Shown here piece by piece: positions 53,147 through 60,875 of a DNA stretch of 64,000 nt. This DNA comes from Bog-473 sp963809715 (GTDB lineage: Bacteria; Actinomycetota; Acidimicrobiia; Acidimicrobiales; RAAP-2), in the NCBI GenBank assembly GCA_963809715.1, contig CAWEKO010000002.1:124001-188000 (forward strand). The letters are read 5' to 3'. The notes below the pieces were generated by a model that did no database searches, was not told the DNA's origin, and saw only the letters and a program-made list of their open reading frames with translations. Both the position numbers and the translations under genes were made by a program. Positions within the stretch are counted from its first letter, which is position 1. The number at the start of each line of letters is the position of its first letter.

Positions 53147-53558
53147 ATCGTGCCAGTTCAGAGGCTTCTTTCCAACCGAGATCGGTGGTTCTCCGGACTG
53201 AGCTTCACCCGATCATCGATGGCAGTCCGTCCTGCGCCAGCGCGGGTGTCAGATGGCGGGCGACGAAAGATCGGCCAGACCCTTGATCTGATCGGCGATG
53301 CGTAACGCGGGACGGTGTTCGTACGCAGTGACCCCTCATGCCGTCCGGGGACCGCATGGCGTCGACATGCTGTGTCGCCCCTACCGAGGCGGGCGCCGCC
53401 CGATGGGGCACCTCAAGTGACTATCTGCCACAGCCGCCGCCACGTTTGGGGACCAGACCTCGACGGATGGGCGCATCGTCGACGGCGACACCATGAGCGC
53501 CCGGCACCTCATCCACGAAACCGATCGGCGCGCGACTTGGTGGCACTAGCGTCAGTTC

Positions 53559-54047
53559 ATGTCGATTTACACTCATCCAATTGCAACGCTCGATGGTCAG
53601 CCGCTGGACCTCGAGGGTCTGCGGGGGAAGGCCGTGCTCGTCGTCAATGTGGCTTCCAAGTGCGGTCTCACTCCGCAGTACACGGGCCTCGAGGAGCTGC
53701 AGCACAAGTACTCCGAACGGGGCTTCACTGTCCTGGGTGTGCCGTGCAACCAGTTTGGCGGCCAGGAACCTGGGACTGCGGAGGAGATCTCCACGTTCTG
53801 CTCCTCCACCTACGGGGTGACGTTCCCCATCACGGAGAAGGTCGATGTCAACGGACAGCGTAAGCACCCCCTCTTCAACGAGTTGGAGGCGAAGGCAGAC
53901 GCGAATGGCGATGCAGGCGACATCCAATGGAACTTTGAAAAGTTCCTACTGTCTCCCGCGGGTGAGGTCGTCGGGCGCTTTCGTCCCACGGTTGCGCCTG
54001 ACGCCGAAGAGCTCATCAGTGCGCTCGAAGCCATCCTGCCGAGCTGA
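53559..54047 (+). CDS. glutathione peroxidase-family thiol peroxidase
   Basis: Protein of 162 aa with the GPx motifs NVASKCGLT (peroxidatic Cys35), LGVPCNQFGGQEPG (Gln70) and WNFEKFLL (Trp). As in most bacteria it has Cys in place of selenocysteine and probably uses thioredoxin to remove peroxides; a second Cys in FCSSTYGVTFP may resolve the sulfenic acid. ATG start. It lies first in a run of three short genes. Confidence 0.92.
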   Translation: MSIYTHPIATLDGQPLDLEGLRGKAVLVVNVASKCGLTPQYTGLEELQHKYSERGFTVLGVPCNQFGGQEPGTAEEISTFCSSTYGVTFPITEKVDVNGQRKHPLFNELEAKADANGDAGDIQWNFEKFLLSPAGEVVGRFRPTVAPDAEELISALEAILPS

Positions 54048-54061
54048 GGGGGTCCTTTCCA

Positions 54062-54277
54062 TTGGCTTATATCTGGAAGACAGCCAAGGCTCAAGACGTC
54101 AAGCCGGGGGATAGTGTTCGCACGCAGTCCGGTGAGGTTCTGACGGTCACTCGCATCGAGGCACCATTCTTCGGCATGTCAAACATGCTGGCCTTCATCG
54201 AGGACACGCCCGACCGTTGGTTCAAGCAGCCGATGCAGTCCGATTCCGACGTGGAGATCCGCGCCGGTTCGGCTTGA
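54062..54277 (+). CDS. small conserved hypothetical protein
   Basis: Protein of 71 aa with a small beta-rich pattern (VKPGDSVRTQSGEVLTVTRI, MLAFIEDTPDRWFKQPM). It starts at TTG 54062 with GAGGGGG about 8 nt upstream and is 14 bp after the peroxidase gene, so probably in the same operon. Family name not recognised. Confidence 0.55.
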   Translation: MAYIWKTAKAQDVKPGDSVRTQSGEVLTVTRIEAPFFGMSNMLAFIEDTPDRWFKQPMQSDSDVEIRAGSA

Positions 54278-54407
54278 CGGGTGACAACAGATCGTGCTGC
54301 TGGGTGGGATCGGGCAGGGGGCGTCGGCGCAGGTCTTACGCGCGTAGGGGTAAGTTCTGCCGTCGTCCATCGATCCACCAACATCACCAAGTCGAGAGGA
54401 TGTGAAC

Positions 54408-54638
54408 ATGGCCACAAAAGAGTCCAGCTTCGAGGCAGACATCAAGCCTCTGTTCCGGGAAAAGGATCGCGATTCAATGCGCAACGCCTTCGATCTGTGG
54501 TCCTACGCCGATGTCCAGACCCACGCCGCCGCGATCGCCGAGCGTGTGAAGAATGGCTCCATGCCGTGCGACGGCGCATGGCCCGCAGAACGGGTCGAGT
54601 TGTTCGAGCACTGGATCGAGCAAGGCACGCCGGCATAG
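54408..54638 (+). CDS. small conserved protein of haem-binding-like type
   Basis: Protein of 76 aa reading ESSFEADIKPLFREKDRDSM, FDLWSYADVQTHAAAIAERV, NGSMPCDGAWPAERVELFEH and WIEQGTPA. The combination of 'DIKPLF...W..DV...A..I..R...G.MPCDG.WP...V.LF..W...G' matches small actinobacterial proteins related to cytochrome-c-like lone domains without CxxCH; function unknown. ATG 54408 has GAGAGG at 8 nt. The interval 54639-55007 shows nothing further. Confidence 0.6.
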   Translation: MATKESSFEADIKPLFREKDRDSMRNAFDLWSYADVQTHAAAIAERVKNGSMPCDGAWPAERVELFEHWIEQGTPA

Positions 54639-55007
54639 CGAGCGGTGCCTTACGCTGCGATGCTTCCGGGTACGTGGCGGAGGCGGGACCGGAGCGAGAC
54701 TCAGTGGGCCGATTCTGTCGCTGTGATGTTCTTATTCGCGGCCGCGGAGTTGGGGGGAAGAGTTGCAGACGATGGATGCACCTCGCAGCAACGTCGCATC
54801 GTGGTACCCACCATGATCTGTCGGGCGTATCGCCCTGGCGCTCGGCTGTGCGAGCCTTCAGCTCCAGGGGCGTTTTGAAAGCAATGTGCAGCTGCTCCAG
54901 TACCGACGATATATCTCGGAAGCGATGTTGGGTGATACCGCTCAAAAGTTGATTCGTCTGCTGTAGTCCACAGAGTCGAGATTGCCCCATTCTGTTAGCG
55001 TCAAGGA

Positions 55008-55928
55008 GTGCCCTCGGAGTGGTCGGCCCTTTCCTATGAGTGGTGGCATGAGACCTGCGACACGCTGCATGCCCATACGCAATTCCTTGGCAAGCTCGCA
55101 GTGGCAGTCGCGCCGCCCGAGCCACAGCTCCAGCACGCAGCACTTCGCCTGACGGCTCGAGGTTGGGAGACGGCGCCTCTGCCGGCACCAGACAGGTCGG
55201 GCGCGTTTGTTGCTCTTCTTGATCTCCGCAGCCATGAGATGGTGGTGGAGGCGAGCAGTGGGGGAGTCCAGCGCGTGGCGCTGACGCCGAATCGTTCCGT
55301 GGGCACGGTGACGCGCGAAGTGCTCGCAGCTATCCGCGACCTCGTCGGCTCAATCGAGATCAATCCAAATCCTCAAGAAGTGCCGTGGAGCGTTCCTCTC
55401 GACGAGGACGAGGAACACGCACGTTATGATCCCGATCAGGTTGCTCTATATTTCGCTGCTGCGACGCAGGCAGCGCTCGTCCTTGCTGACTTCCGTGCTC
55501 CGTATCGGGGACGCTCGACGCCGGTGAACGCGTGGTGGGGATCGTTCGATCTGGCGGTAAGTCTTTTCTCCGGCCTACATGCCGATCCGCCCTCCAACGA
55601 CTTCATCATGCGCAACGCGATGGATGCTCAAGAGGTTGCAGTTGGCTGGTGGCCCGGCGATAGGAAACACGATGGCGCCGCGTTCTACGCGTTCGCCCAT
55701 CCGGCGCCAGAGGGCTTTGGGGCGATGACGCTCTCTCCCGAAGCAGCCCGCTGGGACTCAGTGCTCGGCGAGTACCTCCTCGACTGGGCCGACGTCTGTA
55801 GGAGTGCCGACCCACATGGGGCTGGTGTTGAGTTTGCACACTCTGCGTTCCGCCATGCCTGTCTTATTTGCGGCTGGGATCCTGCATTGCCTGCCAGTAT
55901 TGAGGGCAAGCCACCGCCTGTTTCCTGA
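55008..55928 (+). CDS. DUF5996 family protein
   Basis: Protein of 306 aa with SYEWWHETCDTLHAHTQFLG and KLAVAVAPPEPQLQHAALRL, STPVNAWWGSFDLAVSLFSG, SNDFIMRNAMDAQEVAVGWW and AAFYAFAHPAPEGF, the recurring pattern of DUF5996 (widespread, uncharacterised). GTG start at 55008 after CAAGGAG. No signal peptide or membrane segment, so cytoplasmic. Alone on this strand between intergenic regions; no link to a pathway. Confidence 0.8.
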   Translation: MPSEWSALSYEWWHETCDTLHAHTQFLGKLAVAVAPPEPQLQHAALRLTARGWETAPLPAPDRSGAFVALLDLRSHEMVVEASSGGVQRVALTPNRSVGTVTREVLAAIRDLVGSIEINPNPQEVPWSVPLDEDEEHARYDPDQVALYFAAATQAALVLADFRAPYRGRSTPVNAWWGSFDLAVSLFSGLHADPPSNDFIMRNAMDAQEVAVGWWPGDRKHDGAAFYAFAHPAPEGFGAMTLSPEAARWDSVLGEYLLDWADVCRSADPHGAGVEFAHSAFRHACLICGWDPALPASIEGKPPPVS

Positions 55929-56508
55929 GGCGTGCAGTCGACGCCCGAAGCTGGCGCTTAGCGTTTGATGCCGATGCTCCTGCCCTCGGTCTATGGGATC
56001 GGCTCTTCCGGCGCTGGCGAGGAAGGGCTCACGATCTCGACGTTCCCAACCCTCCTCTACACCGGGGTTCGCGAGGTCAAAGTCCGATCGAATCTTCTGA
56101 AAGAGAGCACGTAGATCCATTTGGAGCTCTGGTATTGGGAGTGGGGCCTCGCTTCAAGTCGCCATCGCGCCATCTAGAGCGAATATCCAGTTCAGGCTAT
56201 TCAAATGCTGTGTTTCAGATGTGCGGAAGGGGCATGCCCGATCAGGAGGATCACTGTCGAAGGCACGTCAGGAGATTGAGGGGCAAGTTCATGACTGGGG
56301 CTGCTTGGGGACGTAACCTGACAGCGACTCGATCGGGGCGTCGTCGGTACAGTTGCCAGGGGACTATCTCTGGGCTCGACCTGCCCCGCAATGGAGGGTT
56401 CATGGGGAATGGAGGTGGCCAGGGTCAAAAAAGTCCTCCATAGCGATCCTTCCACCCGCCACCGTCGTAGACCTGACAGAGAAGTTCGAAAACGGATGAG
56501 GAGACTCG
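55929..56508. other. intergenic region without recognisable content
   Basis: No gene, repeat or strong hairpin was seen over about 580 bp. A GACAGAGAAG-like purine stretch before 56509 may serve the next gene. Confidence 0.4.
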
Positions 56509-57072
56509 ATGATGCACGGAACTCAGGAGCAGAACTCGACACACAAGGTCTCACTCGGGCGAATCGTCGGCGCCGCCGTGGCCCTCGGCGGGCTGTCCGG
56601 ATTGGTCCTCGCCGAGGGGGCGGCCAGTGCCGCGACGAATGTGGTCGTATCGACGACGAAGAACGCGAAACTTGGCACGATCTTGGTAAGCGGTAAGACC
56701 GTCTACACCTTGAAGCCGAGCAAGACTGCGTGCTCAACGGCGTGCCTGAAGATCTGGCCCGCCCTCACGCTGGCGCATGGCGCGAAGAAAGCCACGGCTG
56801 GCAAGGGTGTGAGCGCTTCGAAGCTTGGAACCATCAAGCGGAGCAATGGCTCGCTTCAGGTGACCTACGCCGGCAAACCGCTTTACTACTTCGCCGGTGA
56901 CTCGGGCGCCGGTCAAGTGCATGGAAATGTGACCGACACGTGGGGTAAGTGGACTGCCGTCGTGACTGCGAAGCCCGCTTCGTCAAGTTCTGGCTCGAGT
57001 TCCAACTCTGGCTCGAGTTCCAACTCTGGCTCCGGCGGGTCAACTGCCGGTTCAGGTGGCGCATCCTTCTAG
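56509..57072 (+). CDS. secreted COG4315-type repeat protein
   Basis: Protein of 187 aa. A signal peptide with helix VGAAVALGGLSGLVLAE ends at about ASA (43). Two copies of the secreted-repeat motif follow: KLGTILVSGKTVYTLKPSK with CSTACLKIWPAL, and KLGTIKRSNGSLQVTYAGKP with LYYFAGDSGAGQVHG. The two Cys around CSTAC are typical. The tail of about 30 residues is a Ser/Gly/Asn linker. Such domains occur in actinobacterial and proteobacterial secreted lipoproteins and are of unknown role. A related domain returns in the gene at 59475, four genes downstream. Confidence 0.8.
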   Translation: MMHGTQEQNSTHKVSLGRIVGAAVALGGLSGLVLAEGAASAATNVVVSTTKNAKLGTILVSGKTVYTLKPSKTACSTACLKIWPALTLAHGAKKATAGKGVSASKLGTIKRSNGSLQVTYAGKPLYYFAGDSGAGQVHGNVTDTWGKWTAVVTAKPASSSSGSSSNSGSSSNSGSGGSTAGSGGASF

Positions 57073-57100
57073 TGCCCGGACTCGCGATCGAGGAGAGATC

Positions 57101-58234
57101 GTGTCTTCTGTTCTAATTGGGCCGTCTCGGTCTCCCGCGGCGCCGGCCGCGGAACGAGGGTCTCGCGAGGCGAGCCGGCCGTGGATCGCGTTGTCGTCGC
57201 GCGTCTACCTCCCCGCTGCGGGGATTGCGGCTTTCGCTGCAGTCCTCGTTGGGATTGGTTGGTTCGACGACTGGGGCGGAGAGAGTTTCAGCGGGTCCCT
57301 CACAAATCTTCGCGTGGTCCTGGTGGGTCCGTTGGCTCTGGTCATTGTCGGGGTCTTTCTCGTCGTCGAACGGCTATGGCCGGCACAGCCGCGACCGCTC
57401 TTTGCTCGCGGTTACCGTCACGACCTCCTCCTTACTGTCATAAACGCGATCCTCGTCGCGCCGCTGGTGACTGCTCTGACGCTGTCGTTCATGGCGGTGG
57501 TTCGCGCTGGTCTGCCGTGGATCGTCTTGCCGAAGATCGGGACGATTCCACGTTGGGGTGTGATCGCCATCATCGTGGTGGCAATGGACGGCCTGAATTG
57601 GTTTGTCCATCTTGCGAACCATCGCGTGCGAATGCTCTGGCGGTTCCATGAGCTGCACCATTCGCAAGAGGACATGAGTGTCCTGACGGTGTTTCGTACT
57701 CACCCACTGATCCATGTCTCGTATCTGCTGGCCCTCGTTCCTGGGGTGGTACTTCTGGCCAATGGAGCGGCATCGATCACCATTCTCGTTGTGTACGGCG
57801 GCATCGTGGCCTTCGCACATTCCAACACCCGATTGGGTTTCGGGCCACTCGGACGGGTCTTTGTGAGTCCCAATTTTCACCGCATCCACCACCAACTGAA
57901 CGGACCACAAGACGTCAACCTGGGGTTCGCTCTTTCGATCTGGGATCAGATCTTCCATTGCGCAGTGTTCCCGAGCGAAGACACCGTGAGGATTGACACG
58001 GGGCTGCCCGGTCGACCGTTAATAGTTGAGCAGTCTACGGCGCGCCCGCAACACCTCGCCGTCCTGGCCGCTCAGCTGGTCGCGCCCTTCCGCCCGATGC
58101 GCCAGCCGGCAGAGCCCACATCGATTCATTGGATCTCGCGTCCACGCGAAGGTTCGGAGGCTGTCGTCTGCCGAGGAAGCGAGCGACCTCCAGACGCTTT
58201 CGATGTGCCGGTGGAGGAGTTGGCGTCATGGTGA
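57101..58234 (+). CDS. fatty acid hydroxylase / sterol desaturase superfamily membrane protein
   Basis: Protein of 377 aa with four hydrophobic segments and the diiron histidine boxes HLANHR, HELHHS and HRIHHQ, plus IHVSYL between helices. The family hydroxylates or desaturates lipid chains and sterol-like substrates at the membrane surface using O2. GTG 57101 has GAGGAG 7 nt upstream; the frame begins at 57056 inside the previous gene. The stop overlaps the DoxX start, so the genes are translationally coupled. Confidence 0.87.
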   Translation: MSSVLIGPSRSPAAPAAERGSREASRPWIALSSRVYLPAAGIAAFAAVLVGIGWFDDWGGESFSGSLTNLRVVLVGPLALVIVGVFLVVERLWPAQPRPLFARGYRHDLLLTVINAILVAPLVTALTLSFMAVVRAGLPWIVLPKIGTIPRWGVIAIIVVAMDGLNWFVHLANHRVRMLWRFHELHHSQEDMSVLTVFRTHPLIHVSYLLALVPGVVLLANGAASITILVVYGGIVAFAHSNTRLGFGPLGRVFVSPNFHRIHHQLNGPQDVNLGFALSIWDQIFHCAVFPSEDTVRIDTGLPGRPLIVEQSTARPQHLAVLAAQLVAPFRPMRQPAEPTSIHWISRPREGSEAVVCRGSERPPDAFDVPVEELASW

Positions 58235-58737
58235 CGGCGACGGTTGGGACGCACCGGCACTCGGGTCGGACATTGCTCGCGACGGTGGTCAACACGCGCT
58301 CCGCACCTCCTGTCTACGACTGGGCTCTGCTCGTTGCGCGCATCGGATTGGCTTGGATCTTCATCTACTACGGGGCCGGGAAGCTGTTCGGGTGGTTCAA
58401 CGGCCCGGGCATCCATGGGACCGCTCTGTACTTTTCGCAGACCGCCCACCTCCATCCGGGTGGACTGTTCGCCGTGTTTGGCGGGCTGATCGAATTCGGT
58501 GGCGGAATTGCAATGGCAGTCGGACTCTGTTCACGCCTCGCTGGTTTGGCATTGTTCGGAGACATGGTGATGGCGATGATCACTGTGACCTGGGCAACGG
58601 GGATCAATTCCAGGTCGAATCCGCCGGGCTACCAACTGAACCTGGCGCTCGGGGTCTTGGCACTTGTCGTCGCGCTTCTTGGTTCCGGACGGTTCAGCCT
58701 CGACGCACTTGTCGAGCGACGAGTCCTCGCGGCGTAG
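58228..58737 (+). CDS. DoxX family membrane protein
   Basis: Protein of 169 aa with four helices and DoxX pattern LLVARIGLAWIFIYYGAGKL, GGLFAVFGGLIEFGGGIAMA, MVMAMITVTWATGIN. DoxX proteins are small membrane proteins linked to thiosulfate oxidation, redox stress or membrane reductases; here the function is unknown. ATG 58228 has GGAGGAG about 8 nt upstream and lies inside the end of the hydroxylase gene. Confidence 0.87.
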   Translation: MVTATVGTHRHSGRTLLATVVNTRSAPPVYDWALLVARIGLAWIFIYYGAGKLFGWFNGPGIHGTALYFSQTAHLHPGGLFAVFGGLIEFGGGIAMAVGLCSRLAGLALFGDMVMAMITVTWATGINSRSNPPGYQLNLALGVLALVVALLGSGRFSLDALVERRVLAA

Positions 58738-58739
58738 TC

Positions 58740-59471
58740 GTGACAGCGGTGACTCGCGCACTCCCGGATGCCCCCGGTGGAGAGCTGACCCGCTGCGAAG
58801 GAGTATCGACGGAGGCGCCGTCTTCGGGCCGGCGCCAGGGAGTGACGTCATACCGCTCGCCTTTTGCGGGCCGGGCGATCAGGATCTCGCTCAACCTCGT
58901 CGGCGCGGCCGGCGCCGCCTTCTTCGCCGAGGCCACTTTCCGGGCCTACCTGCTGACGCACCGCCCACTGGGAGCGGTCCTCTTCGTCGAGCAAATGTGG
59001 GTGGTGGTTGCGTATCTGATCCGGCGTCCCGCCCGAACAGTCAGCCGGCGCTGGGGCGATTGGGCGCTTGCATTCGGTGGAACTTTCGGGGGTGTCTTGT
59101 TTCGTCCCGTGGGTGTCCATCCCGAGTGGGGGGTCACTACCGGGCTGGTTCTTCAGCTCGTCGGTCTGACGATGTGTGTCGCTTCATTCCTCGCCTTGGG
59201 TCGATCCTTCGGTTTCGTCGCGGCAGACCGAGGGTTGGTGCGAAGAGGCCCCTACACCGTCGTCCGCCATCCGATTTATGCCTCCTACCTCTTCCTTCAA
59301 CTCGGGTACGTACTGCAGAGCATCTCGCTCCGGAACGCTCTCGTGATGTTGTTCGCGTCGGGTTGTAACGTTGGCAGAGCGGTAGTCGAGGAACGCGTGC
59401 TCGCGACGAACGATAACTATCGCGCATATCGCAACCAGGTGCGGTGGAGATTGATCCCGAGGGTCTGGTAG
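58740..59471 (+). CDS. isoprenylcysteine carboxyl methyltransferase-like membrane protein
   Basis: Protein of 243 aa with about five hydrophobic segments. The C-terminal part has LVRRGPYTVVRHPIYASYLF, then EERVLATNDNYRAYRNQVRWR, the ICMT/PEMT signature (RHP-Y, E--L, Y--Y---V-----P). These enzymes methylate lipid or protein carboxyl or amine groups using S-adenosylmethionine at the membrane. GTG 58740 is 2 bp after the DoxX stop; a second GTG at 58749 is possible. A poor site suggests coupling to DoxX translation. Confidence 0.8.
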   Translation: MTAVTRALPDAPGGELTRCEGVSTEAPSSGRRQGVTSYRSPFAGRAIRISLNLVGAAGAAFFAEATFRAYLLTHRPLGAVLFVEQMWVVVAYLIRRPARTVSRRWGDWALAFGGTFGGVLFRPVGVHPEWGVTTGLVLQLVGLTMCVASFLALGRSFGFVAADRGLVRRGPYTVVRHPIYASYLFLQLGYVLQSISLRNALVMLFASGCNVGRAVVEERVLATNDNYRAYRNQVRWRLIPRVW

Positions 59472-59474
59472 TTC

Positions 59475-60383
59475 ATGGCATCGACTTCACTTACGAGAGC
59501 AAATCACGCTGAGCTAGACCCGACCCGTCAGTGGCTTGTTTTGCGCCTCATTGGATCCGGACTGCTCTTCGCAACTGGTGCGATCCATCTCGACTTGTAC
59601 CTCACCGGTTACCGGACGATCCCGACAATCGGTTGGCTGTTCCTGCTCCAGGTGATCGCTGCCTTTGGCCTCGGCGCGACCATCCTGGTATCGAACAGCC
59701 GCCTCGTTGCGGCAGCGGGCGCCGGGTTCGCTATCGCGACCCTCGGTGGGTACATCTTGTCGTTGCGTATCAGCCTCTTCGGGTTTCGAGAGATCCGAAC
59801 CACCGCCGGGCTCGTGGCGGGGATCATCGAGGTTGCAACGTTCGCTGTACTCGCCGCATTCGCCCTTCGTCCATTCCCCGAGCGTGAACCCACTGCGCAG
59901 GCGACTCGAGAGGGAATGGTGGATCGACTCCACCAACATGTACAGGCCGGTCGGTGGGCAGTCGCCGCGTTCACAGTGCTGATCCTGGTGCTGTTGGGCC
60001 TTTCGCTGGCGGCCGGTGGACCCATGTCCACGAGCTCCGCATCATCGAAGGCGCAGGTCGAGGTCAGGCAGATCCATGGCGTCTCAGTGCTGACAAATGC
60101 TCGTGGTTATACGTTGTATTGGTTCGCACCCGACACGCCGAGCAAGTCGACCTGCTTTGGCACTTGTGCGGCCTACTGGCCGCCGCTGACAGGCCGACCG
60201 GTCGGAGGGCCAGGCGTGACCGGCAAGCTCGGAACGATCGAACGGACGGGTGGATCGACCCAAGTCACCTACGACGGCCATCCGCTCTACACCTACATCG
60301 GAGACTCTGCTCCAGGCCAGTCCACGGGCAACAACATCAATTTGAATGGTGGGTTTTGGTACGAGATATCGGCGTCTGGCTGA
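59475..60383 (+). CDS. membrane protein with C-terminal COG4315 secreted-repeat domain
   Basis: Protein of 302 aa: five hydrophobic helices in residues 20-190 and an outside domain after about 200 that resembles the gene product at 56509 (VSVLTNARGYTLYWFAPDTP, KSTCFGTCAAYWPPLTG, KLGTIERTGGSTQVTYDGHP, LYTYIGDSAPGQSTG). Cys residues in CFGTC correspond to CSTAC of the first protein. It follows the ICMT-like gene by 3 bp. Fusion of a membrane anchor to this secreted domain, with the lipid-modifying neighbours, suggests a common envelope process. Function unknown. Confidence 0.82.
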   Translation: MASTSLTRANHAELDPTRQWLVLRLIGSGLLFATGAIHLDLYLTGYRTIPTIGWLFLLQVIAAFGLGATILVSNSRLVAAAGAGFAIATLGGYILSLRISLFGFREIRTTAGLVAGIIEVATFAVLAAFALRPFPEREPTAQATREGMVDRLHQHVQAGRWAVAAFTVLILVLLGLSLAAGGPMSTSSASSKAQVEVRQIHGVSVLTNARGYTLYWFAPDTPSKSTCFGTCAAYWPPLTGRPVGGPGVTGKLGTIERTGGSTQVTYDGHPLYTYIGDSAPGQSTGNNINLNGGFWYEISASG

Positions 60384-60561
60384 CTCCCGGGGACGCTGTC
60401 TATCTGGTCGTACGAGAGCTCGGGTCGCGCGTCGAACATTTCGTTACCAAATGGCGTGCACGCACTCCTTGGTGAGGCTGCGGCATTCCCGGTTCTTCTG
60501 GACTGTGTCGGCGTCTCGAGGGGATGCCGTCTATGCATACCAGGCTCTTCTTGGCCCAGAA

Positions 60562-60850
60562 TCAAGCTCTGGTGATATCCCTACCCGGCATTGGCTCCGC
60601 GAGAGCAGTCCGCCATTCAGGCGCACCAAAGGCGTCGGCAAAGTATTGCGTTTCGTGGATTACAGACTCGCTCTCGAACTCCATGATGCTCACTGAGTAG
60701 CTAGGTATTCGTCGTACGTGATGATGGACTCGCTTACCCAGACGTCCCCGCCGCCAAGGATGCGGAGGACGGTGAAGGGTCGATTGATATTCCGATGGGT
60801 TACCCGGAAGCTCCTGTCGAGCTCTCCTGAAGCAACGTGTGGCGGCCCTC
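60562..60850 (-). pseudogene. SnoaL/NTF2-like fragment, frameshifted
   Basis: One frame reads RSFRVTHRNINRPFTVLRIL, GGGDVWVSESIITYDE and, after a shift near 60690, another continues YSVSIMEFESESVIHETQYF, ADAFGAPEWR, the end of a SnoaL-like protein that modifies or binds a small molecule. The first third is absent, cut at the end of the GH15 gene. Interval 60384-60561 is empty. Confidence 0.5.
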
Positions 60851-60875
60851 CGACCGCGGAGGTCAGTGCGGTGGT

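Noticed and set aside
53315..53863. Plus-strand frame of 182 aa before and across the glutathione peroxidase
   Set aside because: It overlaps the clearly identified peroxidase in another frame and shows no family pattern.
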